Shown here in pieces: positions 44,180-55,430 of a stretch of 64,000 nucleotides of DNA (its first letter is position 1; each line of letters opens with the position of its first letter). The position numbers were made by a program, and so were the translations under genes. The stretch is taken from positions 1-64,000 of the forward strand of contig JAODTK010005586.1 of NCBI GenBank assembly GCA_026419785.1, given 5' to 3'. Under the pieces are notes generated by a model. That model was not told the DNA's origin, did not search any database, and saw nothing but the letters and a program-made list of their open reading frames with translations. Source of the stretch: Sclerodactyla briareus (Eukaryota > Echinodermata > Holothuroidea > Dendrochirotida > Sclerodactylidae).

Positions 44180-44655
44180 CACCATGGCCTTGCAGAATTG
44201 GCAGTTCAAACAGTTCCATCTGAGGTATCTGCAAGATGAAAAAATTATGTGGAGAAAAAGCAACTCAGGAAGACACATTTGAGGATGGGGAGCAAGCGCA
44301 ATGAGAAAAGTGGGTAGATAAGAGGAGACGTACACCATAGATGACTTAGTGTTACTTAAAACCCATCATTTGTCAGATGCTTCCTCACATTTCTCAGCTA
44401 AGTATGGCTCAAGGTGGTTAGGGCATTTTCTGTGGAGGATGAAAGTTTAGTGAATTGAACTACAGAGTTAGACCAAGGAATGGGTCCTTGGAAACTAAGC
44501 ATGTTGATCAGTTAAAACTTTATCATACATCTGAATCTAGTGACAACTCCATAGCTGGAAGAATGGGCGAAGTAATAATTCCAGAAAACTGCAAGGGTGC
44601 AAGAGTTAAATTAGTTATTACAGTCAGGACAATGTTGGTGTTATACAGATAACAT
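44180..44655 (+). pseudogene. gypsy integrase C-terminal fragment
   Basis: YTIDDLVLLKTHHLSDASSH and SAKYGSRWLG (about 44331-44422) correspond to the GDLVLLxTxHLS...KLxPRWLGPF module of gypsy integrases. NYRVRPRNGSLETKHVDQLK (44459-44518) is the following beta-barrel segment VNYRVxxxxGxxxxxHVDQLK. A frame change lies between them. The piece probably belongs with the gag and RT pieces at 42.1 and 43.1 kb as one decayed element. Confidence 0.85.
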
Positions 44656-44659
44656 TTTG

Positions 44660-46090
44660 TAGGTGATTGTCCTATTTACAGCAGTCAGTTGAATGATTAC
44701 ATCTTTGACTAGTATGAAAGTATATATGTTGAGGTTACTCGGGAAAGTGTTGTTTAGTCATTATTTTATGAGTCATAGTTTAGATCTTTCCCAGAGCCTA
44801 ACAGTAAATTGAATCTGTCAGTTCTTTTCAGCCCAATCTAGAAGGGGTTTATGTATGGCAACGTGAACTTTGACCTGTCTTTTGTGTTGGTGGTATGCAA
44901 ATGGTGAGCGGATGTGGGTACGGAGGTGTATGTTGTTTCGGTAATGGCGGGAACCCTGCTCTAATTAGGAAAGTCTCGGGAAGGAATCAAGATTATCTAC
45001 GACACTAAAAAATCAGTTCTCATCTGTTGTTGGTATAAGGGAGTTATCAAAGAACATACACCGCAGGAATTGTAGAGGGACAGTTTGCAAGTAGTTGTGC
45101 TGTGATCAACGATATACGGTTTTTGCGAAAACTTTCGCGATGTTGATAAATGCGGAACAAGTATTCCAGTGAAGGTATTCTGAACTTTTTACTCAAAACT
45201 GGATCCTGAACAAATACAATAACAGTAACCATTCAACTTCTGGTAATATTCTGTTCTTAGTACTCCTCCATAACAAACCAAAAATGACAGTTGCCACCAC
45301 CACAAAAAGTCAACTTGGAATACACCAACCTAGAAGAGACTGGAAAGCATGGCGTAAGGAGCTTGAACCTATACATACAGCTAGCCATGAGGGACAAAGA
45401 GGAGAAAGGAAAAAAAATTGAAGTAAAATGTGTGTTACCTTTAGTGTAATAAAGAAAAGATATGTAAAGAGATGTATCGAAAAGAGATGTATGGACACCG
45501 TCTTCTCTTTCGAGAAAGCCAAGATGAACAAACGAACAGTTGCAGATATTTTCAGAACAAGCCAAGAACAAACGAAAAAGTTGCAGATATTCTTACTGCA
45601 TCTCCACAAGGACTTACTGTACTCCAAAAATCAACGAGACCAGTCAAAAAGGTACAAATTATTTGAACACAATACTACATCGCAGGGGAAACCTTGATGC
45701 AGACATCAAGATTTTAGAATCCTTGCATCAACCTGAAATTTTGGAGACCTAAGGACCACAAGAGCCGTTATTGAGGCAACCGAAGTGACCTTGGAGGGAC
45801 TGGTTAAAAATATGTGCAAATGTCCAACTATGCAGAAAAAGAAAACCAGGACTACCATTCAGGCTTTTGGGACTGGACTTTTTGCCAGGGACAAAAACCG
45901 CAGCCCACAAGGGGGACACACAAAGCTAAATGCAGCTTGCACGACATGGCATTCCCGAAGGCGAATCGGAAGCGGTATTGAAAACAGGTCTGAGGATAAT
46001 CAGGGAAGCTGTCAAAGGTCTACAATACTCACAACAAAAATGAACCTTTTGGAGTGGAAGTGAAATGAGGGAACAGAAGAGAGTGAACAG
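44660..46090. other. Unassigned stretch between gypsy fragments
   Basis: It includes the second copy of the small dispersed repeat (44975-45060) and a duplicated word near 45528-45594 (ACAAACGAACAGTTGCAGAT and ACAAACGAAAAAGTTGCAGA, about 40 bp apart). Lysine-rich plus frames at 45428-45697 and 45785-46063 may be remains of gag or pol, but no motif settles it. Confidence 0.4.
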
Positions 46091-46094
46091 ACAA

Positions 46095-46300
46095 AATGTA
46101 AATTTTGAAAACAATGGGGATTCCAGCATGACATCTTCACCAAGGTATCACAGAGCAATGGTCGAGTGGAGCGAGCCAACAAAACAGCAGAGACTGTCAT
46201 GAAGAAAGCAAGGGAGGCAAACACTGACCTCTACCTTGCCATTCTGGAGTTCAGGAACACTCCATCTCAAGGATTTGAAACCAAGTACTGAGACTCCATC
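46095..46300 (+). pseudogene. gypsy integrase core fragment, second lineage
   Basis: KQWGFQHDIFTKVSQSNGRV is followed by ERANKTAETVMKKAREANTD, LYLAILEFRNTPSQGFETK. The QSNGRVERANKT motif carries the catalytic glutamate, and EFRNTP is the conserved helix after it. The frame is clean for about 190 bp. The sequence upstream with the two aspartates is missing or unrecognisable. The element is cut at about 46300 by the GT-rich module on the other strand. Confidence 0.88.
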
Positions 46301-46334
46301 CTCCAGGTGGGTGCAGTTATGATCTTCACAAGCC

Positions 46335-46400
46335 AGGTGTCACATATACACATACATACACACCACAGTATGACTGCATAGATTTCTCGACCCAGTGAGG
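46335..46400 (-). repeat. GGAATCTATGCAG module with GT run, minus strand
   Basis: On the minus strand it reads GTCGAGAAATCTATGCAGTC and then a degenerate GTGTGTATGTATGTG run. Same module as at 19600 (plus) and 29955-30020 (minus). Confidence 0.55.
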
Positions 46401-46409
46401 AATAGAGAG

Positions 46410-47350
46410 GTGGCCGGCCCCGCCCTGGTTGCACCCAATCAATGTGGTTCTTCTATCGTGTAACCATGCAAACAATTTCGAGGCATTCCATGCGTGGCTT
46501 TCAAATTTGGTATTAGCATCTAACAGAAACAACTTACTAATCAGTGACCAATTTAAAATTCATAAGGACTAATTATTGACCATGTCTACCAAAAGGAGTA
46601 TTAAGTTTTATGGAAACAATGCCTAAAACTATGCAAATTAGACACAATAGTTGACTTCCAGAACACCATCTTCTAATTTGAAATAACTCGGGAGCAATAG
46701 TGTGTAGCAGTTATTACACGCATAGCAGAAGGATTCTGGAAAGCTCCTTGTGACTGGTCGCCCCGTTTAGGAATCAGTGACTTTCCTATAGCATGTGTTG
46801 ATATGCAGGCATTGGGGGTCCTCTTCTTGCTAAACTTTTAACTAAGAAGGACCTAATTATGACTCAGTGCCCGGCACGGATATTAACTCTAGTTTCCGTT
46901 GTATTTTCATACCAGCCATTTACATAGACTTTATCAAGCTAAGTGTAGCCAGTCAAGTGAGTGTTGATATCTTTGACTGTCACAATGAGCTAATTGCTTC
47001 ATTTGAGTTGGAAATTTTTTTTTTTTTTTTTCTTTTTTTTTGTTTCCACGAGCCACTAAATTAGATTACAGTCGGCCCTGCCTAGCTATATAGTTTCGAG
47101 TGATATGTTAGTTGTAAAATAGAGTTTAACTGCACAGAGCATATCTTCATTTATTACCGTTGTCTACTAGCGTTATTGTTGTAGTTGATGTTACCAGCTA
47201 GATAGTTTTATGCAGTACGTTCAAGGCCTCCGCCTAGGCAAGCCAGTTAGATCGAAATTCACGAAAAGCATTTACTTTCCCGAGGTCTAGGGTCGGTGAC
47301 CGGAGGCCAATTACCGCCACTGGCCAAGGAGCTGGCCAAGGACAGATTGG
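46410..47350. other. Gene-free stretch with poly-T
   Basis: A T-run of 17 plus a second T-run lie at about 47015-47041. Nothing else recognised. Confidence 0.5.
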
Positions 47351-47546
47351 TGTAGCGCCATCTTGTAGTGACGTCACCTTTGTGGAATCTCGGTCTCTCC
47401 GGCATGGCTGCGGACAAATTTGTCTCCAGTGTTGTTACATTACAGACCACTGCATTTTATATGGAGTAGCCGCGGCATCTCAAGACTATCAGTATGACAT
47501 TTTATCTTTGCCTTTGTATTAGCATGGACACGATATTAATGAATCC
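47351..47546 (+). repeat. Putative 5' LTR of a gypsy element
   Basis: TGTAGCGCCATCTTGTAGTG resembles the starts of short LTRs in gypsy elements of this kind. About 200 bp later TTGGTGACACCAGACGTGAA resembles the leader/primer region (TTGGTGACCCCGACGTGA) that commonly follows such LTRs. The gag at 48.2 kb lies downstream in the right order. I found no second LTR in the window, so the limits are tentative. Confidence 0.4.
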
Positions 47547-48179
47547 CATATTGGTGACACCAGACGTGAACTGAAAGTATTATTCCTAGCTGAACTGGCC
47601 CATCAACTGCCAGTGGCAATCTGACAATGTACTATTCATTGCCATAGAGGCGATCGGGTGTTCATGCATCTTGCGGCTGGCATTAATGACCTTACAACCT
47701 TTGTAGACGCTAACACCAGACCTAGGGTACCTCGACGATCCACTCTACCGCTTCACAACTCATCGCTTTGCTCCAAACCTTCAGCAAGAACTACAACGCC
47801 ACCACCCACTGTGCCCGGTTTCCTTCGTGACTATTCCAACTACCTCCCTTGACACATCTCTTGAATGCCTTCATTGCTACCAACAACAACTACCCCAGAG
47901 TTTGGAAGAGTGTTCAAACCGCGTGCTGGACTCCTAATTCTGCCGCCCACGAAACGGCGTAACCGATCTGGACGTGTTGCAAAGATTGTAGTCCGTAACA
48001 CGTTCCACCGCCTTTACGATGGACTCCACGCCACCTCGAACTACGCGCTACTGGCACTCGATATATGTAATGTTTTTGCTTCGGACCTGAAGCAGATTCC
48101 TTAACTACAAACCTTAATCCACCACCATGTCCTTGCCAGTCCCTTCTGAACAGCACTGACAGCACTGAGGGAGACGTCG

Positions 48180-49000
48180 CCATGTAATTCTAAGACTCCC
48201 TCCCTTTTACCCGAATGAAATAACCCCGCCCTTTGGTTTGGACAGGTTGAATCACTCTTCCTGACCAGGAAAATGACATCACAGATTCCTTTTTGTGTAT
48301 GTGGTTTCTTCCCTCCAGCCAGAAGTCGCCCAGGATCAGGGCCATTCTTTCTTGTCGCCCCCTCCACCGGCGGCACCCGACAATACCATGCTGTACGTCG
48401 GCCCTCATCAGCCGTACCTCCCAATCCAAACAGAAATGGCTACACCAGCTTCTCACTGCTGAGGAGTTGGGGGATCGCAAGCCCTCCCAACTACGCAGAC
48501 AAAGTACCAACTCATAGCCGACCAAAACTTGAGCCTAGCATCCTCAAGCAACTGTTCTTGCAGCGTCTACCAACGAATGTCCAGTTGACATTAGCATCCT
48601 CCAGTGACACTGTCGACATCACTGGCTGGCAAAACTTGCAGACAAGATACTGGAAGTCACACAAGCTTTCCCACCCGTGACCACGGTTACACGTGCAGCT
48701 CAAGAACAAACACCACAAGCTGCTGCATCCCCTCAAGCTGCCCCCTCTACACCCAGTACTACAGCTCAACCCGACCTCATCTACCCGGTGTCCCAACTCA
48801 CCATGACTGTGGGCGAGCTAACAAAATCTGTTACCTAGCTACGGGAGCGTGGAAGCTCAGCATCCCGTGACCGGTCTCCACCCCGCAAAGGTCGACGCCG
48901 CTCCCGATCCCTATCGCCCACTGGCATCTGTTACTACTACTACCATTTTGGAGTCAAAGCCAGAAACTGTGAGCAACCATGCTCATTCCAGGCACCACCC
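48180..49000 (+). pseudogene. gag: gypsy gag, PPFYP...QVESLF family
   Basis: Near 48198-48290 it reads LPPFYPNEITPALWFGQVES and then LFLTRKMTSQIP, the usual N-terminus of this Gag type. At 48447-48500 come LLTAEELGDRKPSQLRR, the signature of the same Gag, and further on LAKLADKILEVTQAFPPVTT. A proline/alanine/glutamine linker follows, then an RS-rich RDRSPPRKGRRRSRSLSPTG (48869-48928) and a zinc-binding tail with CYYYYHFGVKARNCEQPCSF (48930-48989). Four or more frame shifts. Gag would package the element RNA. Confidence 0.88.
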
Positions 49001-49069
49001 AAAGATACAGAACACCAGGGAAACTCCACGGCCAGCGACTAGCAGCGACGAGTTCGCTAGTCCCAGCCC

Positions 49070-49260
49070 ACAGAGTCGCTTATTCTTTGTGACTGATAAA
49101 AAGACTGGTACACGCTTTCTAGTTGACACGGGAGCCGATGTGAGTGTTTTCCCTGCGTCTTCCACTGACAAAGCATTGCCGTTCAGATCACTCCTGGGGG
49201 CCGGCCAAACAACACAGCCATCAGAACCTTTGGTGATATTTTCAGTGGACCCACACTTTA
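49070..49260 (+). pseudogene. Retropepsin of the same gypsy element
   Basis: SRLFFVTDKKTGTRFLVDTG is followed by ADVSVFPASS; the active-site D-T-G is at 49125-49133. This is the exact continuation expected after the Gag zinc region. The second half breaks near 49200-49260, where the sequence changes to material I cannot assign to this element. The rest of its pol is not adjacent. Confidence 0.88.
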
Positions 49261-49409
49261 TATGTTCAATGGCAATCCAACAAACTTGAGAATTTGCATG
49301 AATGAAGCAGAATCTAAAACCAGTGCTGATAGAAATGCATTCATGCTGTTGGATGGCATATGCAAGGGTAGATTTGACACGAGATAGACACAGATCAGTG
49401 TCGTGAGAC

Positions 49410-50840
49410 AAGTGGTGATGTGCCTATAGAAACTAAGGTAGACAAACCAAATCCAATCCCATGGCTTCCAAACCCTGCAGCCAACAACCCAAGAAAAATC
49501 CACCCCATTGGTGGAACCTGCGTGCCCCCAAGATATGGAGGAACTTGTGGAAGCCATTGTTCAGGAAGAACAGAAAGCGAAAGCTTCAAGTCCGTCCTAA
49601 TAAACTGTATCGACAAGGCAATTCCACGTACACTGAGCCAAGTGACTGAACATATTATCAAGCAAGAGGCCCACCTGTTTGATCTGGCCACACAAGTGGA
49701 CCTGAAGGAGCGAAGCCCATCCTCTCTCACAGAGTCTCTTGATATTCTGAAGGCTAAAATGGACAAGCTTGCAAACAAAACCATTGAACTTATGTTAAGA
49801 GTTCAATGTTGCAAGAGAAGACACTGACACCGTCCACCAAGTCAGCTGCAGGGCCAACACCACCCAGACGAAAGACCGCAGCATCCTAGTGAAGTTCAGG
49901 TAGCTCTCACGAATTCTGTGAAGAACAGAAGAAAGCTCATGCAGTGTCAAGAGTCTAGTAGTAGCAGCTGCTCTGAGAATGATGGTGGCAGCATGTATTA
50001 TCCACACAAGTGAAGAGCTCCTAATAAATCACAGAATGTTAACAGTAGTCACATCAGAAGCTACTGCAGACTCCACTTCTGGTTGCCAATCACAGCGGCA
50101 AAGAATGCCCACAACAGTCTCATCTACAAAGGACATTCTCGACTCTACCTCATCTGGTCAAGCAGGGCAAGGGAGGACCAGTGTTAGGGCTACTGATTTA
50201 AGAGCTAATCAGAGCAGAGTGTACATCATGAGACTTCTAGTGAACAGGTCACATCAACGAACAACGAACGAAGCAGACCATATTCAGAACCAGACAGACT
50301 TTGTGTATTTTGTAATACAATGATGTCAAAGCTTCCCAAATATATTGCTTCAGTTACAGCATGCAGAGATAGACAGCTAAGACCGACTTGAATCTCCCAA
50401 AGAAAGAACGTGACAAGGTCTTTGATACTTCTTGGAAAGAGGGAATACTGAATGTAAACAAAAAGCAGAACAGAGAAGCAAGCCCAACGTATCACCGAGA
50501 AAAGGCATGCAGGGGCAAAGCACTCCTGGTGATGTGTTACATCTGCCAAAGCTTCTACTCAGTGCATTACATGAAGAGGCACACTACTGATTATATGGCA
50601 AGATCTGGAAGCTCACACATGCCGTGGTTCTTGTACCAATAAACCTGCTGGAGTATGAAAACAAGTACAATACTACCTTCTTTGCCAAAGTTCTCTGTAA
50701 ATTTCAGAAAGATGAATTGGACAAACTCTGGCCTTGGCTGATGAAGATTGGGAAGAGACTAGGGTGGAAACCTAGGTCAACAAGACAGCAGAAGTGGAAA
50801 GAAAAAATCTGTCATGAGTCATGACTGACATGCAGCGGTT
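49410..50840 (+). pseudogene. Zinc-finger gene of a multicopy type, function unknown
   Basis: A helical part (DLATQVDLKERSPSSLTESL, DILKAKMDKLANKTIELML at 49680-49797) is followed by KDRSILVKFR (49873-49902). Then come a CVFCNTMMSKLPKYI finger near 50300-50345 and SLPKKERDKVFD (shifted frame near 50391-50425). A second finger CYICQSFYS-HYMKRH lies at 50538-50583. CKFQKDELDKL and a final MTDMQRLASLY (50821-50853) follow. The same order (finger, LPKKERDKxF, finger, DMRRLAxLY) is, from memory, found in many uncharacterised, multicopy proteins of cnidarians and marine deuterostomes. That suggests a gene carried by a mobile element. Frames are broken. The C-terminal half is missing because a gypsy RT begins at about 50890. 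Confidence 0.5.
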
Positions 50841-50889
50841 GGCCTCCCTGTACTGAGCAATGTTGAAGCTGGAAATGAGCTTGGGTGCT

Positions 50890-51829
50890 ATGGGGTAACT
50901 TCAGCCCCGTCAATTTTTCAATCCACAATCGATCTGGTACTCACCGCGATTCCAGTAGTGTGTTGCTATCTGGATGACATTATCGTTTTTGCACAAGGTT
51001 CAGTAGGTTAAGCAAATACAACATCAAAATAAAGAAGAGCAAGTGTAGATTTATGATGAGTTCGGTGGAATACTTGGGGCATTATGTTGAACATGTGGGT
51101 CTGCACAGAAAGTGGAAGCCATCAAGAGAGGGTCTTACTTCCACAAATGTCACAGAGCTGAAATCCTATCTTGGTTACTGAATTATTATGGGAAATTCTT
51201 ATCATCAACCTCTCTTCCATGATTCACCCACTCAACAACCTACACTGCCAAGGTGTCCAGTGGAACTGGAAAACGGAATGCCAGAGGACATTTGATGACA
51301 GCAAGGAATTGCTAATGCAAAGTTCGGTGTTGGTTCCATATGATTTATCTAAGCTCTTGAGATGTGCGATGCATCAGCATATGAGTTGGGAGCTGTTTCT
51401 CCCATATCTCATCAAGTGGTCATGAGCAAACCATAGCTTCTGCCTCTCGAACCCCTCCGCAACACAGAGAGGAGCTATGCGCAAATCGAGCGTGAAGCGC
51501 TGAGTTTGATTTTTGGTGTAAAGAAATTCTACAAGTACCTATATGGGCGGAAATTTGAATTGGTTGCAGACCATAAACCACTCACTGCATTGCACTGTTG
51601 AACCCCAAATCGCTCATTCCCAGCCTTGCAGTGGCGCGCATGCAATGGTAGGCACTTTTGTTGTCTGCATACAATTACGAGATGGTGTAAAGTGTTTCAG
51701 CAGATTTTGCTCATGCGATGCTTTGTCACGCCTACCTCAAGTCTAGCTTGTGAAGCAAATGATGATGATTGTGTATTATATTTTTCATGTGTTGATGACT
51801 TACCCATACCGACTGCAATGATCTCTTAA
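50890..51829 (+). pseudogene. gypsy reverse transcriptase and RNase H
   Basis: The segment starts inside the RT palm with YGVTSAPSIFQ-like sequence. It has the catalytic Y-L-D-D at 50967-50978 (CCYLDDIIVFAQ), KKSKCRFMMSSVEYLGHYVE near 51033-51095 and a thumb region ELKSYLG-LNYYGKFL. NWKTECQRTFDDSKELL (51265-51315) and RNase H motifs EREALSLIFGVKKFYKYLYG (51489-51548) and DHKPL at 51569-51583 follow. The DALSRLPQV end of RNase H is near 51718-51745. Frame shifts are frequent. The ORF runs into the MITE at 51830 and resumes at 53053. Confidence 0.92.
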
Positions 51830-53052
51830 CCCTTTATGTACCAGTTGTTGTGTGCAGTTGTACTATGGTGTATTGGATTTGTAAACTTCAATTTTTTACT
51901 TTACTCATTAGGTCATAATTGTCAATATAACCCCCATATCTATGGAATATAAAGAGACGAACCCAAAAATATAAACAAAATGGCTACTGGATGCAAATAT
52001 TTGACATATTCCCAAATGAAATATGCAAATATAAATCATGTGACATTTCACCAAATTACAAGTTTGGTGCAATTTTTCTAAGAATAATCTGCTTACACTG
52101 GATAGCCATCGCAAATCATTCTTGAAATAGTGTTTCCATGTATTATTTGGACACAATTTGGCATAATTACCTACGCTAGCCTACACTACAGTAACGCAAT
52201 GTAAACATAGGCTAGGCCTAACTCAGGCTTAGTAATGTAGTAAGCTTGGTGGTAGCACGGTTCTTCCAACCCCTTGGGCCGACCTCATCACAGTTGCTGG
52301 AATCACTGCTATGCGAGGAGAGATGTGGGCCTCCACACCCCTCTCCTCCTGTTCCACAATCTCCCACTAGGCAGCCAGCGCTTTTCGTCTGACAGTTCGC
52401 GATGCCATTGGATAGTGTGGGGACCGATAGCGCAAAAATGTGAACTTTTTTTCTTCAGCCAAGTTCAGCGAGTTTTCAGCAGATAATTCCAGAACCGGTG
52501 GCGCTATATCATTATACAGCCCTATAAACCTGAAAGTATGTGTACTGCACAAATTAATGGGTCAACGGGCCCGTTTGGAAGTTACATACAAACAACAAGT
52601 CGGAATTTTGACGAAATAAAGAGACCCCCCTAAAAGTTGATGTTGTGAGGCCAAAAGGTTGGATTTTGGTCTCTTTTTGATCGTAGCTTCGTAACCACTA
52701 AGGATATATGCCCAGTGCTCCTGGAATGGCTCCATTATCGGTTATAAGGTCCGAAAGGTAGGACACACTTGGGGTGTTTTCGTTTGTTCTTTTTTTTTCT
52801 TTTTTTGAGAGTAGGTCATCCAAGGGTCAATTTTGACCTACTTTTTGAACGTAAACAAACATTTCGATGATTTTTTTTCTAAATTTGCTCCCCATAGACC
52901 CCCTTATGTTTTATGCTCCTTCGGAAGATCTATCGTTTCTCTTTGAATTAAGGGTATTTTGAAGGTTACGGGAGGTTGGGAAGTTTTATTTTTTATTTTT
53001 GGAAGTTGAGGAGTCAAATGTGCGGTGTACACTGCACATTGTACATAGAGGG
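51830..53052. mobile_element. piggyBac-type MITE inserted in a gypsy pol
   Basis: The insertion is 1223 bp and flanked on both sides by TTAA (51826-51829 and 53053-53056). It begins CCCTTTATGTACCA and ends with the reverse complement of CCCTCTATGTACAA, terminal inverted repeats of about 14 bp differing at two positions. TTAA targets and ends starting CCC are the hallmark of the piggyBac superfamily. A short palindrome GTGCGGTGTACACTGCAC lies just inside the right end. No transposase frame is present, so it is non-autonomous. Removing it with one TTAA joins the gypsy frame (MIS before, ATQRDSALSHVYDYVMNG after). Confidence 0.92.
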
Positions 53053-53200
53053 TTAAGCTACCCAGAGGGATTCTGCCTTGTCACATGTGTATGACTATGT
53101 AATGAATGGTTGTCCGTCATACTTAAGGGAATGAACTAGCCCCCTACTCCAAACGCAAGAGTGAGTTGTCAGCAGATGGACAGGTTGAACTTATGATCTG
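53053..53200 (+). pseudogene. Continuation of the interrupted gypsy pol
   Basis: Starting from the right TTAA the frame reads ATQRDSALSHVYDYVMNGCP then SYLRE, and after a one-base shift LAPYSKRKSELSADG. This is the link between RNase H and integrase in gypsy pol (...D..L..V...V..GWP...L.PY..R..ELS...G). After about 53190 the similarity stops, so the integrase is missing. Confidence 0.85.
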
Positions 53201-53689
53201 CTGAACTTGTAAGATAAAGTTGCTTAGGGTTGTGTACTGCATATGTTGTCCACATACTTCAGTAAGAGACACCCAGTGGTGAGAATTCTGCCAGTTACCT
53301 GTGTTACTTTATGAGGGAAGAAGTGTATATATTGGTTTCTGGTTTATGCTTGTTGCAATCATCCCATGGGTCTCTCCTTCCAAGGCTCTCCAAAGCTGTC
53401 ACGCCAGTTGGAGAAGGCTATCAATGAGGTAAACACTTAAGGAAGAGAAGATCAGGCTGGAAGGCTCAGATACTACCTCAGAAACTGACACTTCTGTGTG
53501 AGACTATAGGTGGAGCGCCATACCACCTTATGAGCCGGTGCTGGACTGCCTGGACATGATTTAGGTACAGGAGGACCAGACATGAAGCAGTGAAGGCCAT
53601 CACTGAAGCGAATGGTCTGATAGCTGCATCTACCTCATCAATCATTCATTGCTGCACGTGTGTGTGCTTCATATGTCTGTCTCTGGGTT

Positions 53690-54330
53690 CACTAATCCCT
53701 TAGTGTGATGCCGCAAGGCACAGCATGGATGTGATCGGGACCTACAAACAAATCACCATGGCAGAGGCTGCAGGTATAGAGACCACCATTCCCAGGACCT
53801 GTTGCAAACAGACTGTTAAGACAAATGTTCCTGCAGATAACAGCAGCAAGATCTACTGGAAGAGGAAGGTTTTCATTCCGTAAATGGACAATCTGATTAC
53901 CGAGCTGTAAAGCTGTTTCACCATCCCTGTCCCAACAAGCTGTTCTTCTGCCAGCTGATCTTGACCTCTGTTCTGATGACAAGATGGATGCCATTGTGGA
54001 GTACTATGGCCCGGACATGCCATCTGCCACTTCTGTCCCCCAGGAAGTTAGGCCCGAGAAACAGTTCTGGGAGGACAATGCCGAAAAGTCAAAGACGGTC
54101 ACCGAGGAGCTTAGGCAGATGAACAGTGAGCAGTTTCCCAATGTCTATACGGTTCTGTAGGTATTACTACTGCTCCAAGTCATGTGTGCTGAAGTTGAGA
54201 GAGTTCACACTGCTTTCAAGATCATCAAATCAAAATTTTGCAGTACCATGTTAGAGGACTGCCTTAATGACTTGATCCTGATCCTACTTCAATAAGGACA
54301 TTGCCTTGGACCTGATGACTGGCAATCACA
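53690..54330 (+). pseudogene. hAT-superfamily transposase, C-terminal part
   Basis: PRTCCKQTVKTNVPADNSSK and IYWKRKVFIP (about 53792-53881) match the R-x-C-x-RQ...NVPA...YYRRxxFIPxxD segment. This is seen before the dimerisation domain in hAT proteins of the DUF4371/ZMYM-like type. In a shifted frame FPNVYTVL (54134-54157) and AEVERVHTAFKIIKSKF near 54188-54240, STMLEDCLNDLIL match the hAT dimerisation region (...FPNVYxxLxxLLxxPVTSAxxERxxSxLxxIKxxLRSTMxxxRLxxLxLL). The N-terminal BED finger and most of the catalytic domain are absent or unrecognisable upstream. Several frame breaks. Confidence 0.8.
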
Positions 54331-55430
54331 CCATCATCACAAACTCCAAGAAAATGAACTGGACTCGGCAGTTAACAGGACTCTTGCATGCTGAATTCCT
54401 ACATGCTAACCCTGGGTCAGGAGCCTATAGCTCCAGGTTTTTGAAGAGACCAGTGAGGACAATGGCTACAAATATCGTAGCGTAAGTCTATCAGATGAGT
54501 AGACTAATCTTATCAAAGATGCCCAAACTACGATCAGTGAGACTGTGGTTGCACTTGAGCGTCGAATGATGAGCATGAGGATGGGACATTGGTGCTTGTT
54601 GTTAGTTTGACCAGCAGAGTTGGTGTGCCATACCTGAGAAGTTGACACTTGTCAATGTGTCAGTTGACAAGTTTGGTCATACCTGCAGCAATCCCACAGG
54701 TACCACAGAAATTCAACAGGAATGTCAGCAGGAATGAAGTGGAAACAAGCATTTCAAACTATACTGTGTTCCCAAACGTATCAAACTTAAAGAGTGTATT
54801 TCATGGAATGAGCATGCACACTGAAAGAATCCAGTTTTGATATGTCAAGTGCGCTAGGTGTTGCTTGTAACACCTGCTTGCTGTGAGCATGGATTTTCCG
54901 CAATCAACAGGAAGATGATTAGAGGACATGCATCTTGTCACAACATTGGACAATCTAAAGCAGCTCAATATTAGTAATTTGAACCATGTGAGTACATAGA
55001 GCATTGGTACTGGTCATCTGGGGGTATAGAGCATTGGTACTGATCATCTGGGGGTAGGAGGCATGTCCACGGACACAAGAAACCCACCAAAAGGACCACG
55101 ATGTATCTGGGACTAGTTTTGAGTTGTAATGCAGATATTGCTGGCAGCCTGGAGCTGTCCATTTATCAATTTTTTAGGAAGTGAATTTACCATCTTTTCA
55201 TGCCTATTATATAGTCACATAAAATTGTAAACTTGCAAGATTCCTGGCGAACCACTTACTGAAATGGCAACCAAAATTGTAATATTTCAGACTCTGGTCG
55301 CCCAAAAAATTTGAGTATGGCGACTAACTCACTTGGCAATTTGTCAAGGGTGCCCAGGACAGCGGTCACTCATGCTTTGCCCCCGCCACCATTGAAAATC
55401 CTGGATACGCCCATGCAATGACATCATCCC
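54330..55430. other. Unassigned stretch with a 30-bp direct duplication
   Basis: At 54997-55055 the 30-bp unit ending in ATCTGGGGGTA occurs twice in tandem with one mismatch (TGGTCATC versus TGATCATC). A word ATTGAAAATCCTGGATACGC at 55391-55410 reads like the end of an interspersed element. Frames such as 54649-54840 have no recognised domain. Confidence 0.5.

Noticed and set aside
48101-48525. Minus-strand frames of 107 and 111 codons
   Set aside because: They are antisense to the gypsy Gag, whose signature LLTAEELGDRKPSQL is on the plus strand.
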